This document shows, piece after piece, positions 43,836 to 52,714 of a stretch of DNA of 64,000 nt. The stretch spans positions 1 to 64,000 of the forward strand of contig NZ_JACSQS010000007.1 in NCBI RefSeq assembly GCF_014836545.1, in the 5' to 3' direction. The notes beneath the pieces were generated by a model that was not told the DNA's origin, did no database searches, and was given only the letters and a program-made list of their open reading frames with translations. How positions within the stretch are numbered: position 1 is the first letter of the stretch; every line of letters begins with the position of its first letter. Source of the stretch: Stenotrophomonas lacuserhaii (lineage in GTDB: Bacteria > Pseudomonadota > Gammaproteobacteria > Xanthomonadales > Xanthomonadaceae). Both the position numbers and the translations under genes were made by a program.

Positions 43836-44660
43836 ATGCTTGATCGACTTGAATCCCTGCTCGACCGCTTCCCGGTCAGTGCGCGGCTGCTGCAGGGTGG
43901 CGAGATCAGTGGCCATTGGGTGCCCGCACAGGCCGCCAGCCAACCGCTGCTGCACCTGCTCAGCCAGGGCGGCGTGGAACTGGTGGACCGCGATGGCACC
44001 TGCCTGCGCATCGACCAGCCCAGTGTGCTGCTGTACGCCCGCCCGCGCGACCATCATTTCAACGTCGATGACCGATTGCGGGTACCGCTGGTGACGGCCG
44101 GGCTGCGCTTCGAAGCCGGCGAAGGCAGCCCGGTGGCCGATGCGCTGCCGAGCCCGGTCTGCCTGCCGCTGGCCGACCTGCTGGGCAGCAACGCGGTGCT
44201 CGGCGTGCTGTTCGAAGAAGCGTTCGCGCAGCGTTGCGGCCGCCAGGCGATGCTCGATCGTCTGTTCGAACTGGTGATCATCCAGGTGCTGCGTACGCTG
44301 ATGGAAAACGGCCAGATCCAGGTCGGGCTGCTGGCCGGCATGGGCCATCCACGGCTGCGCCATGCGCTGGTGGCCATGCATGAGCAGCCGGCGGAAGAGT
44401 GGTCGCTGCACGCGCTGGCCGAACGTGCCGGGATGTCACGCAGCGCTTTTGCCGAAGGCTTCCGCGAGGTCATCGGCAGTACCCCCGGTCAGTACCTGCA
44501 GGCGTGGCGGACCAGGCTGGTGCAGCAGGCGCTGCGTCGTGGCCAGCCGTTGAAGCGCATCGCCGGTGACGTGGGCTACGGCAGCGAAGCGGCGTTGTCG
44601 CGCGCGTTCAAGGCCCAGACCGGGCAGTCGCCGCGCGAGTGGAAGCAGGCTGCAAGGTAG
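43836..44660 (+). CDS. AraC-family transcriptional regulator with N-terminal cupin
   Basis: The 274-residue protein has an N-terminal cupin-type sensor ([15 protein letters not shown] near 65-80), a middle helical segment and a C-terminal double helix-turn-helix ([19 protein letters not shown] and [20 protein letters not shown]). This is the cupin_6/AraC layout that often controls an adjacent oxidoreductase. The ATG at 43836 has GGAG nine bases upstream; an ATG at 43821 is the alternative. The TAG stop lies in a SMAG GTAG head. Probable control of ohr, from its divergent position. Confidence 0.85.
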   Translation: MLDRLESLLDRFPVSARLLQGGEISGHWVPAQAASQPLLHLLSQGGVELVDRDGTCLRIDQPSVLLYARPRDHHFNVDDRLRVPLVTAGLRFEAGEGSPVADALPSPVCLPLADLLGSNAVLGVLFEEAFAQRCGRQAMLDRLFELVIIQVLRTLMENGQIQVGLLAGMGHPRLRHALVAMHEQPAEEWSLHALAERAGMSRSAFAEGFREVIGSTPGQYLQAWRTRLVQQALRRGQPLKRIAGDVGYGSEAALSRAFKAQTGQSPREWKQAAR

Positions 44661-44720
44661 CGCCGAGCCATGCTCGGCGAGCGCCCCGCGCGGTGCAGTT
44701 TGTCCCGCCGAGCACGGCTA
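44657..44720. repeat. SMAG-like repeats after the AraC gene
   Basis: GTAG-CGCCGAGC-CAT-GCTCGGCG at 44657-44679, plus a degenerate CCGAGCACGGCTATGCCGG in reverse. The remaining 85 bp before the transporter stop have further GC-rich dyads but no gene. Confidence 0.8.
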
Positions 44721-44804
44721 TGCCGGTCGTCCTGACCGGCACCCTGCGGGCCGCCGCAAGCGACGTTGGCAGCGGCTCCAGCCGCTGCCTTCGGTGCTAC
44801 CGGG

Positions 44805-45761
44805 TCATACCGCCCATTCCAGGTCGGTGGTGAACATGATGGTCAGCCAGCGATCCGGCGACTCTTCGCCCAGCAGGTCGCCGATCTCATCGCGCAGCCG
44901 GTCCCATTCGGCCAGCGCGCGCGGCGGATCATCGGCGCGCACCACGAAGAACAGCTCGATCTGCTCGCCGCGGCCCACCTGCGCCACGTAGCTGCGGTAG
45001 TCGAGGAAACCGTGCCGCGCCACCACATCGCGCGCCACCGTATCCACGTGGCTGCGCAGCTCCTGCGGTGCGACCAGCAGGATGCCGGCGAGCGCCTGGC
45101 GCACCGTTCCCAGCGGGGCCACCATCACGAACAGGCAGACCACCGCCAGGATGCCCGGATCGATGTACGGGCCAATCCAGTCCAGAGGGGTGCCACGCAC
45201 CAGCGCGCCAGCGACAAAGGCCAGCAGGTAGCAGGCCGACATGCTGGCGGCGATGATCCAGTTCTTCGCATCCAGGGCGACGAAGTCCGATCCGATGCGC
45301 CGGTTGGCGCGCAGCACGAACGCGGCCAGCGCGCCTTCGGCGAGCAGCGAGATCACCCCGAACGTGATTGCCGGACCCAGCGCGATCAAGCGCCCGCCCG
45401 AGGTGAGCGCATCCACGGCGTTGACGAAGGCATACAGCGCCGCGCCGATCATCAGCGTCCCGCTGACCCCCAGTACGATCGGTTCCAGATGCCAGAAGCC
45501 CATCGAAAAACGCTGGTTGAGCCGCGACTGCAGCGTATCGGTATTGGTCGATTGGGCGATGAGCCGGGCCACCAGCAGCGAGAGCCAGGTCATGACCACG
45601 TCGATCAGGCCGTAGATGCCGTCGAAGATGATCAGCGAGGAGTTGGCGTACAGCCCGAAGCCCACGGCCATGGCCGCCATCACCAGGGTGCCGGCGATGG
45701 ACAGGCGCAGCACGCCCTGTTCGGTGTGGGGATCGAAGAAACGCGGGGGAATGATGGCCAT
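44805..45761 (-). CDS. Cation diffusion facilitator family transporter
   Basis: The 318-residue protein has six predicted membrane helices and the CDF-type fold; an Asp pair in the second helix region (IIFDGIYGLIDVVMTWLSL) and in the fifth (YIDPGI) fit the metal path. The C-terminal cytoplasmic domain (about residues 230-318) is soluble. The usual HxxxD motif is modified, so metal specificity (Fe, Mn, Zn, Co) is not clear. The ATG at 45761 begins MAIIPPRFF; an ATG at 45785 is the alternative. Confidence 0.8.
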   Translation of the reverse strand: MAIIPPRFFDPHTEQGVLRLSIAGTLVMAAMAVGFGLYANSSLIIFDGIYGLIDVVMTWLSLLVARLIAQSTNTDTLQSRLNQRFSMGFWHLEPIVLGVSGTLMIGAALYAFVNAVDALTSGGRLIALGPAITFGVISLLAEGALAAFVLRANRRIGSDFVALDAKNWIIAASMSACYLLAFVAGALVRGTPLDWIGPYIDPGILAVVCLFVMVAPLGTVRQALAGILLVAPQELRSHVDTVARDVVARHGFLDYRSYVAQVGRGEQIELFFVVRADDPPRALAEWDRLRDEIGDLLGEESPDRWLTIMFTTDLEWAV

Positions 45762-45794
45762 CCCGTGATTGTAGGCCGGGACCATGACCTGCCC

Positions 45795-45870
45795 GTAGCG
45801 CCGAGCCACGCTCGGCGAGCGCGCAGCGCGGCAGCCTCGTTCTTCCGCCGAGCACGGCGCGACGCTACCG
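45795..45870. repeat. SMAG pair upstream of the CDF gene
   Basis: GTAG-CGCCGAGC-CAC-GCTCGGCG at 45795-45817 and, in reverse, CCGAGCACGGCGCGACGCTACC near 45848-45869. The 282-bp interval (45762-46043) between the two divergent transporter genes otherwise shows only a TAGACT box near 45890 and no gene. Confidence 0.8.
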
Positions 45871-46043
45871 CGCGGGCCGTGGCTGCCGTAGACTTGCGCG
45901 CTTCCCGCCCTCCGCGAAGCCCGTACGCAGTGACCACGCCACCCTGACCCCTGCCGCATGGCAGCCGGACCTGTCCGGCATCAGGAACCCGCGTACCCAT
46001 TGCAGCGCTGCGTGGCCGTGACCACGTGCGCCAAGGAAATCCC

Positions 46044-47507
46044 ATGCAGACCCATTACCCGCTGCGCCAGCAGTGGCTCGGCAACGTCCGTGGCGACGTG
46101 CTGTCCGGCATCGTCGTCGCCCTGGCGTTGATCCCCGAAGCGATCGCGTTTTCGCTGATCGCCGGGGTCGACCCCAAGGTCGGCCTGTACGCCTCGTTCT
46201 CCATCGCGGTCATCACCGCCATCGCCGGCGGCCGCCCCGGCATGATCTCGGCCGCCACCGGTGCGATGGCGCTGGTGATGGTCGACCTGGTCAAGGACCA
46301 CGGCCTGCAGTACCTGTTCGCCGCCACCATCCTGACCGGCCTGCTGCAGATGACCGCCGGCGCGCTGAAGCTCGGTTCGCTGATGCGCTTCGTTTCGCGC
46401 TCGGTCATCACCGGCTTCGTCAACGCATTGGCGATCCTGATCTTCATGGCCCAGCTGCCGGAGCTGGTCGGCCGCGGCCCGATGGTCTATCTGCTGTGTG
46501 CCGCGGCGCTGGCGATCATCTATCTGCTGCCGCGGATCACCCGCGCGGTGCCTTCGCCGTTGGTCGCGATCGGCATCCTCACTGCAGTGGTGATCGGCTT
46601 CGGCATCGACGTACGGACCGTGGGCGACATGGGCCAACTGCCGGACAGCCTGCCGTCCTTCTTCCTGCCGGACGTGCCGCTGAACTGGGAGACACTGCGC
46701 ATCCTGCTGCCTGTGTCGGCCACCCTGGCGGTGGTGGGGCTGCTGGAATCGATGATGACCCTGCAGATCGTGGAGGACATCACCGAAACCCCGAGCGAAC
46801 GCAACCGTGAGTGCGCCGGCCAGGGCCTGGCCAATACGCTGACCGGTTTCTTCGGCGGCATGGCCGGCTGCGCGATGATCGGCCAGTCGGTGATCAACGT
46901 GACAAGTGGCGGGCGTGGGCGCCTGAGCTGCCTGGTCGCCGGCAGCGTGTTGCTGATGCTGGTGGTATACGGCAGCGAGCTGGTGCGGCAGATCCCGATG
47001 GCTGCCCTGGTGGCGGTGATGATCATGGTCAGCATCGGCACCTTCAGCTGGCGCTCGCTGCGCGACCTGCGCACGCATCCACGCAGTTCCTCGGCGGTGA
47101 TGCTGCTGACCGTGGTGGTGACCGTGGCCACCCATGACCTGGCCAAGGGTGTGCTGAGCGGCGTACTGCTGTCGGCGTTGTTCTTCGCGCGCAAGGTGGG
47201 CGGCATGCTGGACGTGCAGCGTGATGACCACGAGGGCGCGCAACGGTATGTGGTGCGTGGACAAGTATTCTTCGCATCGGCCGGGCAGTTCGGTGCGGCC
47301 TTCGATTACCAGCACGTAGCGCCGCACGTTGAGATCGACCTGCAGCACGCGCATCTGTGGGACCTCACCGCGGTGGGTGCGGTGGAGCGCGCGGTGGAAA
47401 AGCTGCGCGCGCATGGCGCGGTGGTGGAGGTGGCCGGCCTGAACGCGGCCAGCGAAACGCTGATCGAGCGGGTAGGGCGCAAGGGCCCGGCCGGCAGCGC
47501 GCATTGA
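46044..47507 (+). CDS. SulP-family anion (sulfate/bicarbonate) transporter
   Basis: The 487-residue protein has a SulP/SLC26 membrane domain (about residues 15-390, with [20 protein letters not shown]) and a short C-terminal STAS domain ([15 protein letters not shown]). Such transporters carry sulfate, bicarbonate or related anions. ATG at 46044 with AAGGA six bases upstream; the GTG at 46026 is less likely. Substrate unknown. Confidence 0.88.
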   Translation: MQTHYPLRQQWLGNVRGDVLSGIVVALALIPEAIAFSLIAGVDPKVGLYASFSIAVITAIAGGRPGMISAATGAMALVMVDLVKDHGLQYLFAATILTGLLQMTAGALKLGSLMRFVSRSVITGFVNALAILIFMAQLPELVGRGPMVYLLCAAALAIIYLLPRITRAVPSPLVAIGILTAVVIGFGIDVRTVGDMGQLPDSLPSFFLPDVPLNWETLRILLPVSATLAVVGLLESMMTLQIVEDITETPSERNRECAGQGLANTLTGFFGGMAGCAMIGQSVINVTSGGRGRLSCLVAGSVLLMLVVYGSELVRQIPMAALVAVMIMVSIGTFSWRSLRDLRTHPRSSSAVMLLTVVVTVATHDLAKGVLSGVLLSALFFARKVGGMLDVQRDDHEGAQRYVVRGQVFFASAGQFGAAFDYQHVAPHVEIDLQHAHLWDLTAVGAVERAVEKLRAHGAVVEVAGLNAASETLIERVGRKGPAGSAH

Positions 47508-47516
47508 TCCCTGCCG

Positions 47517-47539
47517 GTAGTGACGGCCGCTGGCCGTCA
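47517..47539 (+). repeat. SMAG-like repeat
   Basis: GTAG then TGACGGCC-GCT-GGCCGTCA, between the SulP gene and dusA. A hairpin GCAGGC-ATT-GCCTGC at 47607-47621 follows. Confidence 0.83.
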
Positions 47540-47645
47540 AGCCGGTGGTGGGTCACGCCCGCACCCACCCGGATCATTCAGCCGCCCGGTGTAAACTATT
47601 GATCATGCAGGCATTGCCTGCCGCCCCTGATTCTCCAGCGTCCCC

Positions 47646-48662
47646 ATGACCCAGCCAACCGCCACCGCCGCGTCCCGCTACGCCGATTCCCTGCGCCTTT
47701 CCGTCGCCCCGATGATGGACTGGACGGACCGCCATTGCCGTGTGTTCCATCGGCTGCTGGCGCCCGGCGCGCGCCTGTACACGGAAATGGTGCACGCCAA
47801 TGCGGTGATCCACGGTGATCGCCAGCGCCTGCTCGGCTTCGATCCGGCCGAAACGCCGCTGGCCCTGCAGTTGGGCGGCAGCGATCCGGCCCTGCTGGCG
47901 CAGGCCGCGCGCATTGCCCAGGACTGGGGCTATGACGAGGTCAATCTCAACTGCGGCTGCCCATCCGACCGTGTCCAGGCCGGCCGCTTCGGCGCGTGCC
48001 TGATGCGCGAACCGGCCCTGGTGGCCGACTGCGTAGCGGCGATGGTGGCCGCGGTGGATATCCCGGTCACGGTCAAATGCCGGCTCGGGGTGGACGATGA
48101 CAATGACTACCAGGCCTTCGCTGCGTTCGTCGACCAGCAGGTCGCCGCCGGTGCACCGATGGTGGTGGTGCACGCGCGTAATGCCTGGCTGAAGGGCCTG
48201 TCGCCGAAGGAAAACCGCGAAGTGCCACCGCTGCGCTACGACTGGGCCTACCGGCTCAAGCAGGAGCGTCCGGAGCTGCCGGTGGTGCTCAACGGTGGAT
48301 TGGCCAGCATCGAGGCGGTGCAGGCCCAGGGCGGCAAGGTGGACGGGGTGATGCTGGGCCGTGCGGCTTACCACGATCCCTACCTTCTGCATCAGCTGGA
48401 GGCGCTGCAGACCGGCGCCCCGTTGCAGGCACGGCAGGCGCTGCTGCGCGCGCTGCGTCCCTACGTGGAAGCGCGGCTGGCCGAAGGGTCGGCGCTCAAG
48501 CACATCACCCGACACATCCTGGGCTTGTTCCACGGGCAACCGGGGGGCCGCGCGTTTCGCCAGATCCTCAGCGAGGGCGCACATCGCCCGGGCGCGGACT
48601 GGAGCCTGGTGGAGCAGGCCCTGTCAGCCACCGAACGTGATGGTGGGCGCGAAGCGGCCTGA
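47646..48662 (+). CDS. dusA: tRNA-dihydrouridine(20/20a) synthase
   Basis: The 338-residue FMN enzyme reduces uridine 20/20a in the D-loop of tRNAs. It has the DusA N-terminus (SVAPMMDWTDRHCR), the catalytic Cys in NLNCGCPSDRVQ, and the phosphate/FMN-binding NGGL and LGRAAYHDP segments. The VHANAVIHG segment is typical of DusA rather than DusB/C. Confidence 0.93.
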   Translation: MTQPTATAASRYADSLRLSVAPMMDWTDRHCRVFHRLLAPGARLYTEMVHANAVIHGDRQRLLGFDPAETPLALQLGGSDPALLAQAARIAQDWGYDEVNLNCGCPSDRVQAGRFGACLMREPALVADCVAAMVAAVDIPVTVKCRLGVDDDNDYQAFAAFVDQQVAAGAPMVVVHARNAWLKGLSPKENREVPPLRYDWAYRLKQERPELPVVLNGGLASIEAVQAQGGKVDGVMLGRAAYHDPYLLHQLEALQTGAPLQARQALLRALRPYVEARLAEGSALKHITRHILGLFHGQPGGRAFRQILSEGAHRPGADWSLVEQALSATERDGGREAA

Positions 48663-48837
48663 CGCAATGCGCGCCGGGGGCCGCAGACGGCCCCGAATGC
48701 TGTTAGTATGTTCACTTACCTGAATATAGACATCCGATCTTCAGGAAAGTTCAGACCGGATTCACTGGCAAAAGCCGAAATTTGCAAAAGATTTGTAAAG
48801 CCCCGGGCCTCGCGCCCGGACGCGGACTTCACAATTT

Positions 48838-48866
48838 TTGAACGAATTGCCGGCCTCGGCTAGGAT
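48838..48866 (+). promoter_or_regulatory. Promoter of the small exported gene before phoPQ
   Basis: TTGAAC (48838-48843), 17 bp, TAGGAT (48861-48866), then six bases to the ATG at 48873. The spacing predicts a transcript beginning on or next to the ATG (leaderless). A GC hairpin CCGGGC-CTCGC-GCCCGG at 48803-48819 lies upstream. The remainder of the 210-bp gap holds nothing obvious. Confidence 0.7.
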
Positions 48867-48872
48867 CCAACC

Positions 48873-49274
48873 ATGTCCTCCCGTTCTTCCCCCTGCCAAC
48901 TTGCCCTCGCCACGGTCGTGGTGCTGGTGGCGTTCGCGCCGCTGCACGCCGTCGCGCAGGCACCGATGCAGGGCCAGATGCAGCAGACCATGGCGCAGCG
49001 TGGACAGATGCGGGAACGTCCTGAAGTGGTCATGCGGGGGTCCCAGCGCGGTGATGAGCGCTCCCTGTCCGACGCCGTGCGGCGGGTGCAGCGATCCACC
49101 GGTGGACACATCCTGGGCGCAGAGCGGGTGCCGTTCGATGGGCGCGACATCAACCGCGTGAAATACATGGATGAGCGTGGCCGCGTCCGCTACATGGATG
49201 ATCCCGTGCAGCAGCGTTCACAGGCCCGCCCGCCCCGATCGGATATGTCTTCACTACGCGGCGATAACCCCTGA
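48873..49274 (+). CDS. Small exported protein upstream of the PhoPQ-like pair
   Basis: The 133-residue protein has a signal peptide (LALATVVVLVAFAPLHAVAQA) and a Gln/Met-rich middle. Its C-terminal block, about residues 62-115 (LSDAVRRVQRSTGGHILGAER, then INRVKYMDERGRVRYM), looks like a reduced PepSY-like repeat, judged by eye. It is 74 bp upstream of the response regulator in the same direction. It might modulate the sensor kinase from the periplasm (inference). Confidence 0.75.
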   Translation: MSSRSSPCQLALATVVVLVAFAPLHAVAQAPMQGQMQQTMAQRGQMRERPEVVMRGSQRGDERSLSDAVRRVQRSTGGHILGAERVPFDGRDINRVKYMDERGRVRYMDDPVQQRSQARPPRSDMSSLRGDNP

Positions 49275-49348
49275 ACGGGGATTATTGTCGCATCACACCC
49301 GATTTCCACCGGCCCAACCGGCCGACCCCAGCACACTAGGGAGAGTTC

Positions 49349-50032
49349 ATGCGTATCCTTCTGGTCGAAGACGAAGCCCCGCTGCGCGAGACCCTTGCAG
49401 CCCGGCTCAAGCGCGAAGGCTTTGCCGTCGACGCGGCGCAGGATGGCGAGGAGGGTCTGTACATGGGCCGCGAAGTGCCGTTCGACGTTGGCATCATCGA
49501 TCTGGGCCTGCCGAAGATGTCCGGCATGGAGCTGATCAAGGCGCTGCGCGACGAGGGCAAGAAGTTCCCGGTCCTGATCCTTACCGCGCGTTCCAGCTGG
49601 CAGGACAAGGTCGAAGGGCTCAAGCAGGGCGCCGACGATTACCTGGTCAAGCCGTTCCATGTCGAAGAGCTGCTGGCACGCGTAAATGCGCTGCTGCGCC
49701 GCGCTGCGGGCTGGAGCAAGCCGACCCTGGAATGCGGTCCGGTGGCACTGGACCTGGCGGCACAGACGGTCAGCGTGGCCGGCAGCAACGTCGACCTCAC
49801 CAGCTATGAGTACAAGGTGCTGGAATACCTGATGATGCATGCCGGTGAACTGGTCTCCAAGGCCGACCTCACCGAGCACATCTACCAGCAGGATTTCGAC
49901 CGCGACTCGAACGTGCTGGAAGTGTTCATCGGCCGCCTGCGCAAGAAGCTGGATCCGGACGGCGAACTGAAGCCGATCGAGACCGTGCGCGGCCGCGGCT
50001 ACCGTTTCGCGATCCCGCGCAACGAGGGCTGA
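49349..50032 (+). CDS. phoP: OmpR-family response regulator (PhoP-like)
   Basis: The 227-residue protein has a receiver domain with the acidic pocket VEDEAP and phospho-acceptor Asp in IIDLGLPKMSGME (about residue 51), Lys in LVKPFH, and a C-terminal winged helix (DRDSNVLEVFIGRLRKKL). The kinase gene follows 19 bp later. Best matched, by overall sequence recollection, to PhoP of Xanthomonadaceae, which responds to low magnesium and cationic peptides; the name is an inference. Confidence 0.85.
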   Translation: MRILLVEDEAPLRETLAARLKREGFAVDAAQDGEEGLYMGREVPFDVGIIDLGLPKMSGMELIKALRDEGKKFPVLILTARSSWQDKVEGLKQGADDYLVKPFHVEELLARVNALLRRAAGWSKPTLECGPVALDLAAQTVSVAGSNVDLTSYEYKVLEYLMMHAGELVSKADLTEHIYQQDFDRDSNVLEVFIGRLRKKLDPDGELKPIETVRGRGYRFAIPRNEG

Positions 50033-50051
50033 GCCTGCTGCAGGCGAGAAG

Positions 50052-51479
50052 ATGATGTCCGGCCGTCTGTGGTTCTTCCGACGCTGGCGGCCGCGCTCCC
50101 TGCAGGCGCGCCAGCTGCTGGCTGCGTCCGTGGGCCTGGTGGCCTTCCTGGCACTGGCCGGCTACGCGCTGGATGCGGCCTTCGCCGATACCGCGCGCGC
50201 CAACCTGCGCGAACGCCTGAAGAACTACGCCACGGCCTACGCTGCGGGCAGTGACTTCACCCGCGACCGCTCGCTGTACCTGCGCGAGCAGCCGCCGGAT
50301 CCGCGCTTCGACGTGCCCGGCAGCGGCCTGTACCTGCAGGTCGTCACGCCGGACGGCAAGGTCAACTCGATGTCCGCCGAGGGACCGATGCTGCCTACCC
50401 AGGGCGGCGGGCTGCTGGCACCGCGCCAGGAAATCTTCGAAGGCCCGCTGCCGATCATCCAGATCGACGGCAGCGAGGGCTCGGTCTACCGCTACGGGCT
50501 GGGCCTGGTGTGGGATGCCGACGCCGACCCGGCGACCGAGTTCCCGTACACCATCTACGTGATGGAAGACTCCGGTGCGCTGGGCGCGCAGCTGCGCGTG
50601 TTCCGCGGCCGGGTGTGGTTCTACCTGGGCGGCATCGGCCTGATCCTGCTGTTGCTGCAGACGGTCATCCTGCAGTGGAGCCTGCGCCCGATGCGCCGGG
50701 TGATCACCGAGCTGACCCGCGTGCAGCGCGGCGAAAGCGAGCGCATGAGCGAACGCCATCCGCGCGAGCTTGAACCGCTGACCGACAGCATCAACGCCTT
50801 CATTGAAAGCGAGCGCGAGAACCTGGAGCGCCAGCGCAACACGCTGGCCGACCTGGCGCACAGCCTGAAGACCCCGATCGCCGTGCTGCGCACGCAGATG
50901 GACAGCGGATCGAGCAACGATGCGCTGCGCGAGGAACTGGACGTGCAGCTGCAGCGCATGAACAACCTGGTGTCCTACCAGCTGGCACGCGCTGCGTCGT
51001 CCGGACACAAGCTGTTCTCCGCGCCGCTGCCGATCGAATCCAATGCCGAAGAAATCGTGCGCGGGCTGGAGAAGGTCTACGCCGCCAAGGGCGTGCTGTG
51101 CGAGTTCGACATCGATCCGGGATCGCGCTTCCACGGTGAACCCGGCGACCTGCAGGAGCTGCTCGGCAACCTGCTGGAAAACGCCTTCAAATGGGCCAAC
51201 CGCCGCGTGCTGCTGACCGCGCAGCCGCAGCCGGCGCCGAACACGCGCCGCCCGGGCCTGCTGCTGGCGGTGGACGACGACGGCCCCGGTATCGCTCCGG
51301 AAGACATCGCCAAGGTGCTGCAGCGCGGCGTGCGTGGCGATGAGCGCGTGCAGGGCCACGGCATCGGCCTGTCGATCGTGCAGGACCTGATCAAGGATTA
51401 CCGCGGAGAACTGCTGGTGACGCGCTCTTCCGAACTGGGTGGCGCGCGCTTCGAAGTGCGGCTGCCGGCCGGCCCGTAA
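50052..51479 (+). CDS. phoQ: Sensor histidine kinase (PhoQ-like)
   Basis: The 475-residue protein has two membrane helices (about residues 22-45 and 195-215) enclosing a periplasmic sensor of about 150 residues, rich in acidic patches. Then follow HAMP, a His-containing H-box (DLAHSLKTPIAVL) and an ATPase domain with N (NLLENAFKWA), G1 (DDDGPGI) and G2 (GHGIGL) boxes. It phosphorylates the upstream response regulator. The periplasmic acidic region fits cation sensing as in PhoQ, but ligand is inference. Confidence 0.86.
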   Translation: MMSGRLWFFRRWRPRSLQARQLLAASVGLVAFLALAGYALDAAFADTARANLRERLKNYATAYAAGSDFTRDRSLYLREQPPDPRFDVPGSGLYLQVVTPDGKVNSMSAEGPMLPTQGGGLLAPRQEIFEGPLPIIQIDGSEGSVYRYGLGLVWDADADPATEFPYTIYVMEDSGALGAQLRVFRGRVWFYLGGIGLILLLLQTVILQWSLRPMRRVITELTRVQRGESERMSERHPRELEPLTDSINAFIESERENLERQRNTLADLAHSLKTPIAVLRTQMDSGSSNDALREELDVQLQRMNNLVSYQLARAASSGHKLFSAPLPIESNAEEIVRGLEKVYAAKGVLCEFDIDPGSRFHGEPGDLQELLGNLLENAFKWANRRVLLTAQPQPAPNTRRPGLLLAVDDDGPGIAPEDIAKVLQRGVRGDERVQGHGIGLSIVQDLIKDYRGELLVTRSSELGGARFEVRLPAGP

Positions 51480-51501
51480 GCGCCGCGCGGAAAAAGTCCT
51501 G

Positions 51502-51556
51502 GTAGTGTCGAGCTTGCTCGACACCCTGACAGACAATCGAGCAAGCTCGACACTAC
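51502..51556. repeat. SMAG pair of the GTCGAGC family overlapping the mtfA stop
   Basis: GTAG-TGTCGAGC-TT-GCTCGACA at 51502-51523 and the reverse copy TCGAGC-AA-GCTCGACACTAC at 51537-51556. The reverse copy's GTAG contains the TAG stop of the next gene. The two copies face each other. Confidence 0.85.
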
Positions 51557-52338
51557 GCGCCCTCGGGCGGCTCACCGTAGAACCGGCGCAGGTGCGCGGC
51601 CACGCTGGGCAGCGCCTCGGCCAACACGTGCGGTGCGGAGAAATGGTATTCACTGACCACCGCGAAGAACTCTTCCGGCGCCTCTGCCGCATACGGATCG
51701 ACCAGCGTTTCCTCGCCCGCATCCACCTGCACGCAGAACGCATCGTAGGCGCGCTGGAAATCGGCCGCCCACTCGCGCTGCCAGGCACGTGGCAACGGCG
51801 GCGTGCCGTCGATCGCGCCATCCAGCGCATCGATCTTGTGCGCCATCTCGTGCACCGCCACGCAGTAGCCATCGAACGGCGCCTGCAGGTCGGCCTGGAT
51901 ATCCGCCCACGACAGGATCAACGGGCCGCTGTCCCAGCTCTCGCCGATCAGCTCGTCGTCCCACTCGTGCAGCACGCCGGCGGCATCCACATGGCTGCGC
52001 TGCACCCGGAACGCGTCCGGGTACAGGATCAGCTGCGACCAGCCACGCAACCCGGTTTCGCCCAGCCCCAGCAGCGGCAGGCAGCACACCGCCGCCAGCA
52101 GCACGATGTCTTCATCGCGCAGCACCAGATCGCCCAGCGGGCTGATGGTCTTCTCGTGCAGGAAGCGGGTGGCCAGCGTGCGCAGCGCGTCCAGGCGAGC
52201 CGCTGAAAGGCCCTGCAGCCACGGGATATCCCGGCAGGCCTGCTGCCACAGCGGTTCGGGAATGGGACGGGGGGCTGGCCGCAGCCAGCGCGACAACGCC
52301 TGGATCAGCGGAACATACCCGGCAGGAAGCTGTGCCAC
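51553..52338 (-). CDS. mtfA: MtfA-type zinc peptidase
   Basis: The 261-residue protein has the metalloprotease motif HEMAHK (HExxH) in VAVHEMAHKIDALDG and a downstream Glu in EEFFAVVSEYHF that supplies the third ligand. The E. coli homologue binds the repressor Mlc and has aminopeptidase activity. It starts at a GTG within the end of the upstream small gene (34-bp overlap), so translation may be coupled. The last codons lie in a SMAG repeat. Confidence 0.88.
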   Translation of the reverse strand: MAQLPAGYVPLIQALSRWLRPAPRPIPEPLWQQACRDIPWLQGLSAARLDALRTLATRFLHEKTISPLGDLVLRDEDIVLLAAVCCLPLLGLGETGLRGWSQLILYPDAFRVQRSHVDAAGVLHEWDDELIGESWDSGPLILSWADIQADLQAPFDGYCVAVHEMAHKIDALDGAIDGTPPLPRAWQREWAADFQRAYDAFCVQVDAGEETLVDPYAAEAPEEFFAVVSEYHFSAPHVLAEALPSVAAHLRRFYGEPPEGA

Positions 52339-52592
52339 TTCGGTGCGCGCAGTCGCTGCAGCACGTCATCGTCGCCACCGCCGCCGCCACTGCTGGTGGC
52401 CTGTGCAGGCACCGGCTTGGGCGTGCTGGGCACCGCAGCGGCAGCACTGCGTGCAGTCGGCGGGCGTTCGGCATCGGGCGTGGAATAGACACAGTCACCG
52501 CGCCCTTCACTGGCCATCACGGTAGACGCGGTGGCAAGCAGCGGGGCCATCAACAGGACCAGGCAATGGGCAGAACAGCGCATCGACGACAT
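52305..52592 (-). CDS. Small exported protein of unknown function
   Basis: The 95-residue protein has a signal-peptide-like N-terminus (CSAHCLVLLMAPLLATASTVMA), a low-complexity Pro/Ala/Gly centre and a C-terminal WHSFLPGMFR. It overlaps the start of mtfA. Its status is less certain than that of its neighbours: high GC makes random open frames common, but the signal peptide and coupling to mtfA favour a real gene. Confidence 0.6.
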   Translation of the reverse strand: MSSMRCSAHCLVLLMAPLLATASTVMASEGRGDCVYSTPDAERPPTARSAAAAVPSTPKPVPAQATSSGGGGGDDDVLQRLRAPKWHSFLPGMFR

Positions 52593-52714
52593 CCGTGGTT
52601 AAGGGCGGGTGAGTTCCCGATTCTAGCCCGAATCAGGTCGCCTATTGGAAGCCCCGCCGGGCAGGGGCAATTCCTTTGCCGCATACTTTCCCTGTTTATC
52701 TGACGGAAGCTGCC

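Noticed and set aside
5630-51556. Repeated palindromes considered as a CRISPR array
   Set aside because: The copies are dispersed between genes with no regular spacer spacing and no cas genes; they fit REP/SMAG elements.
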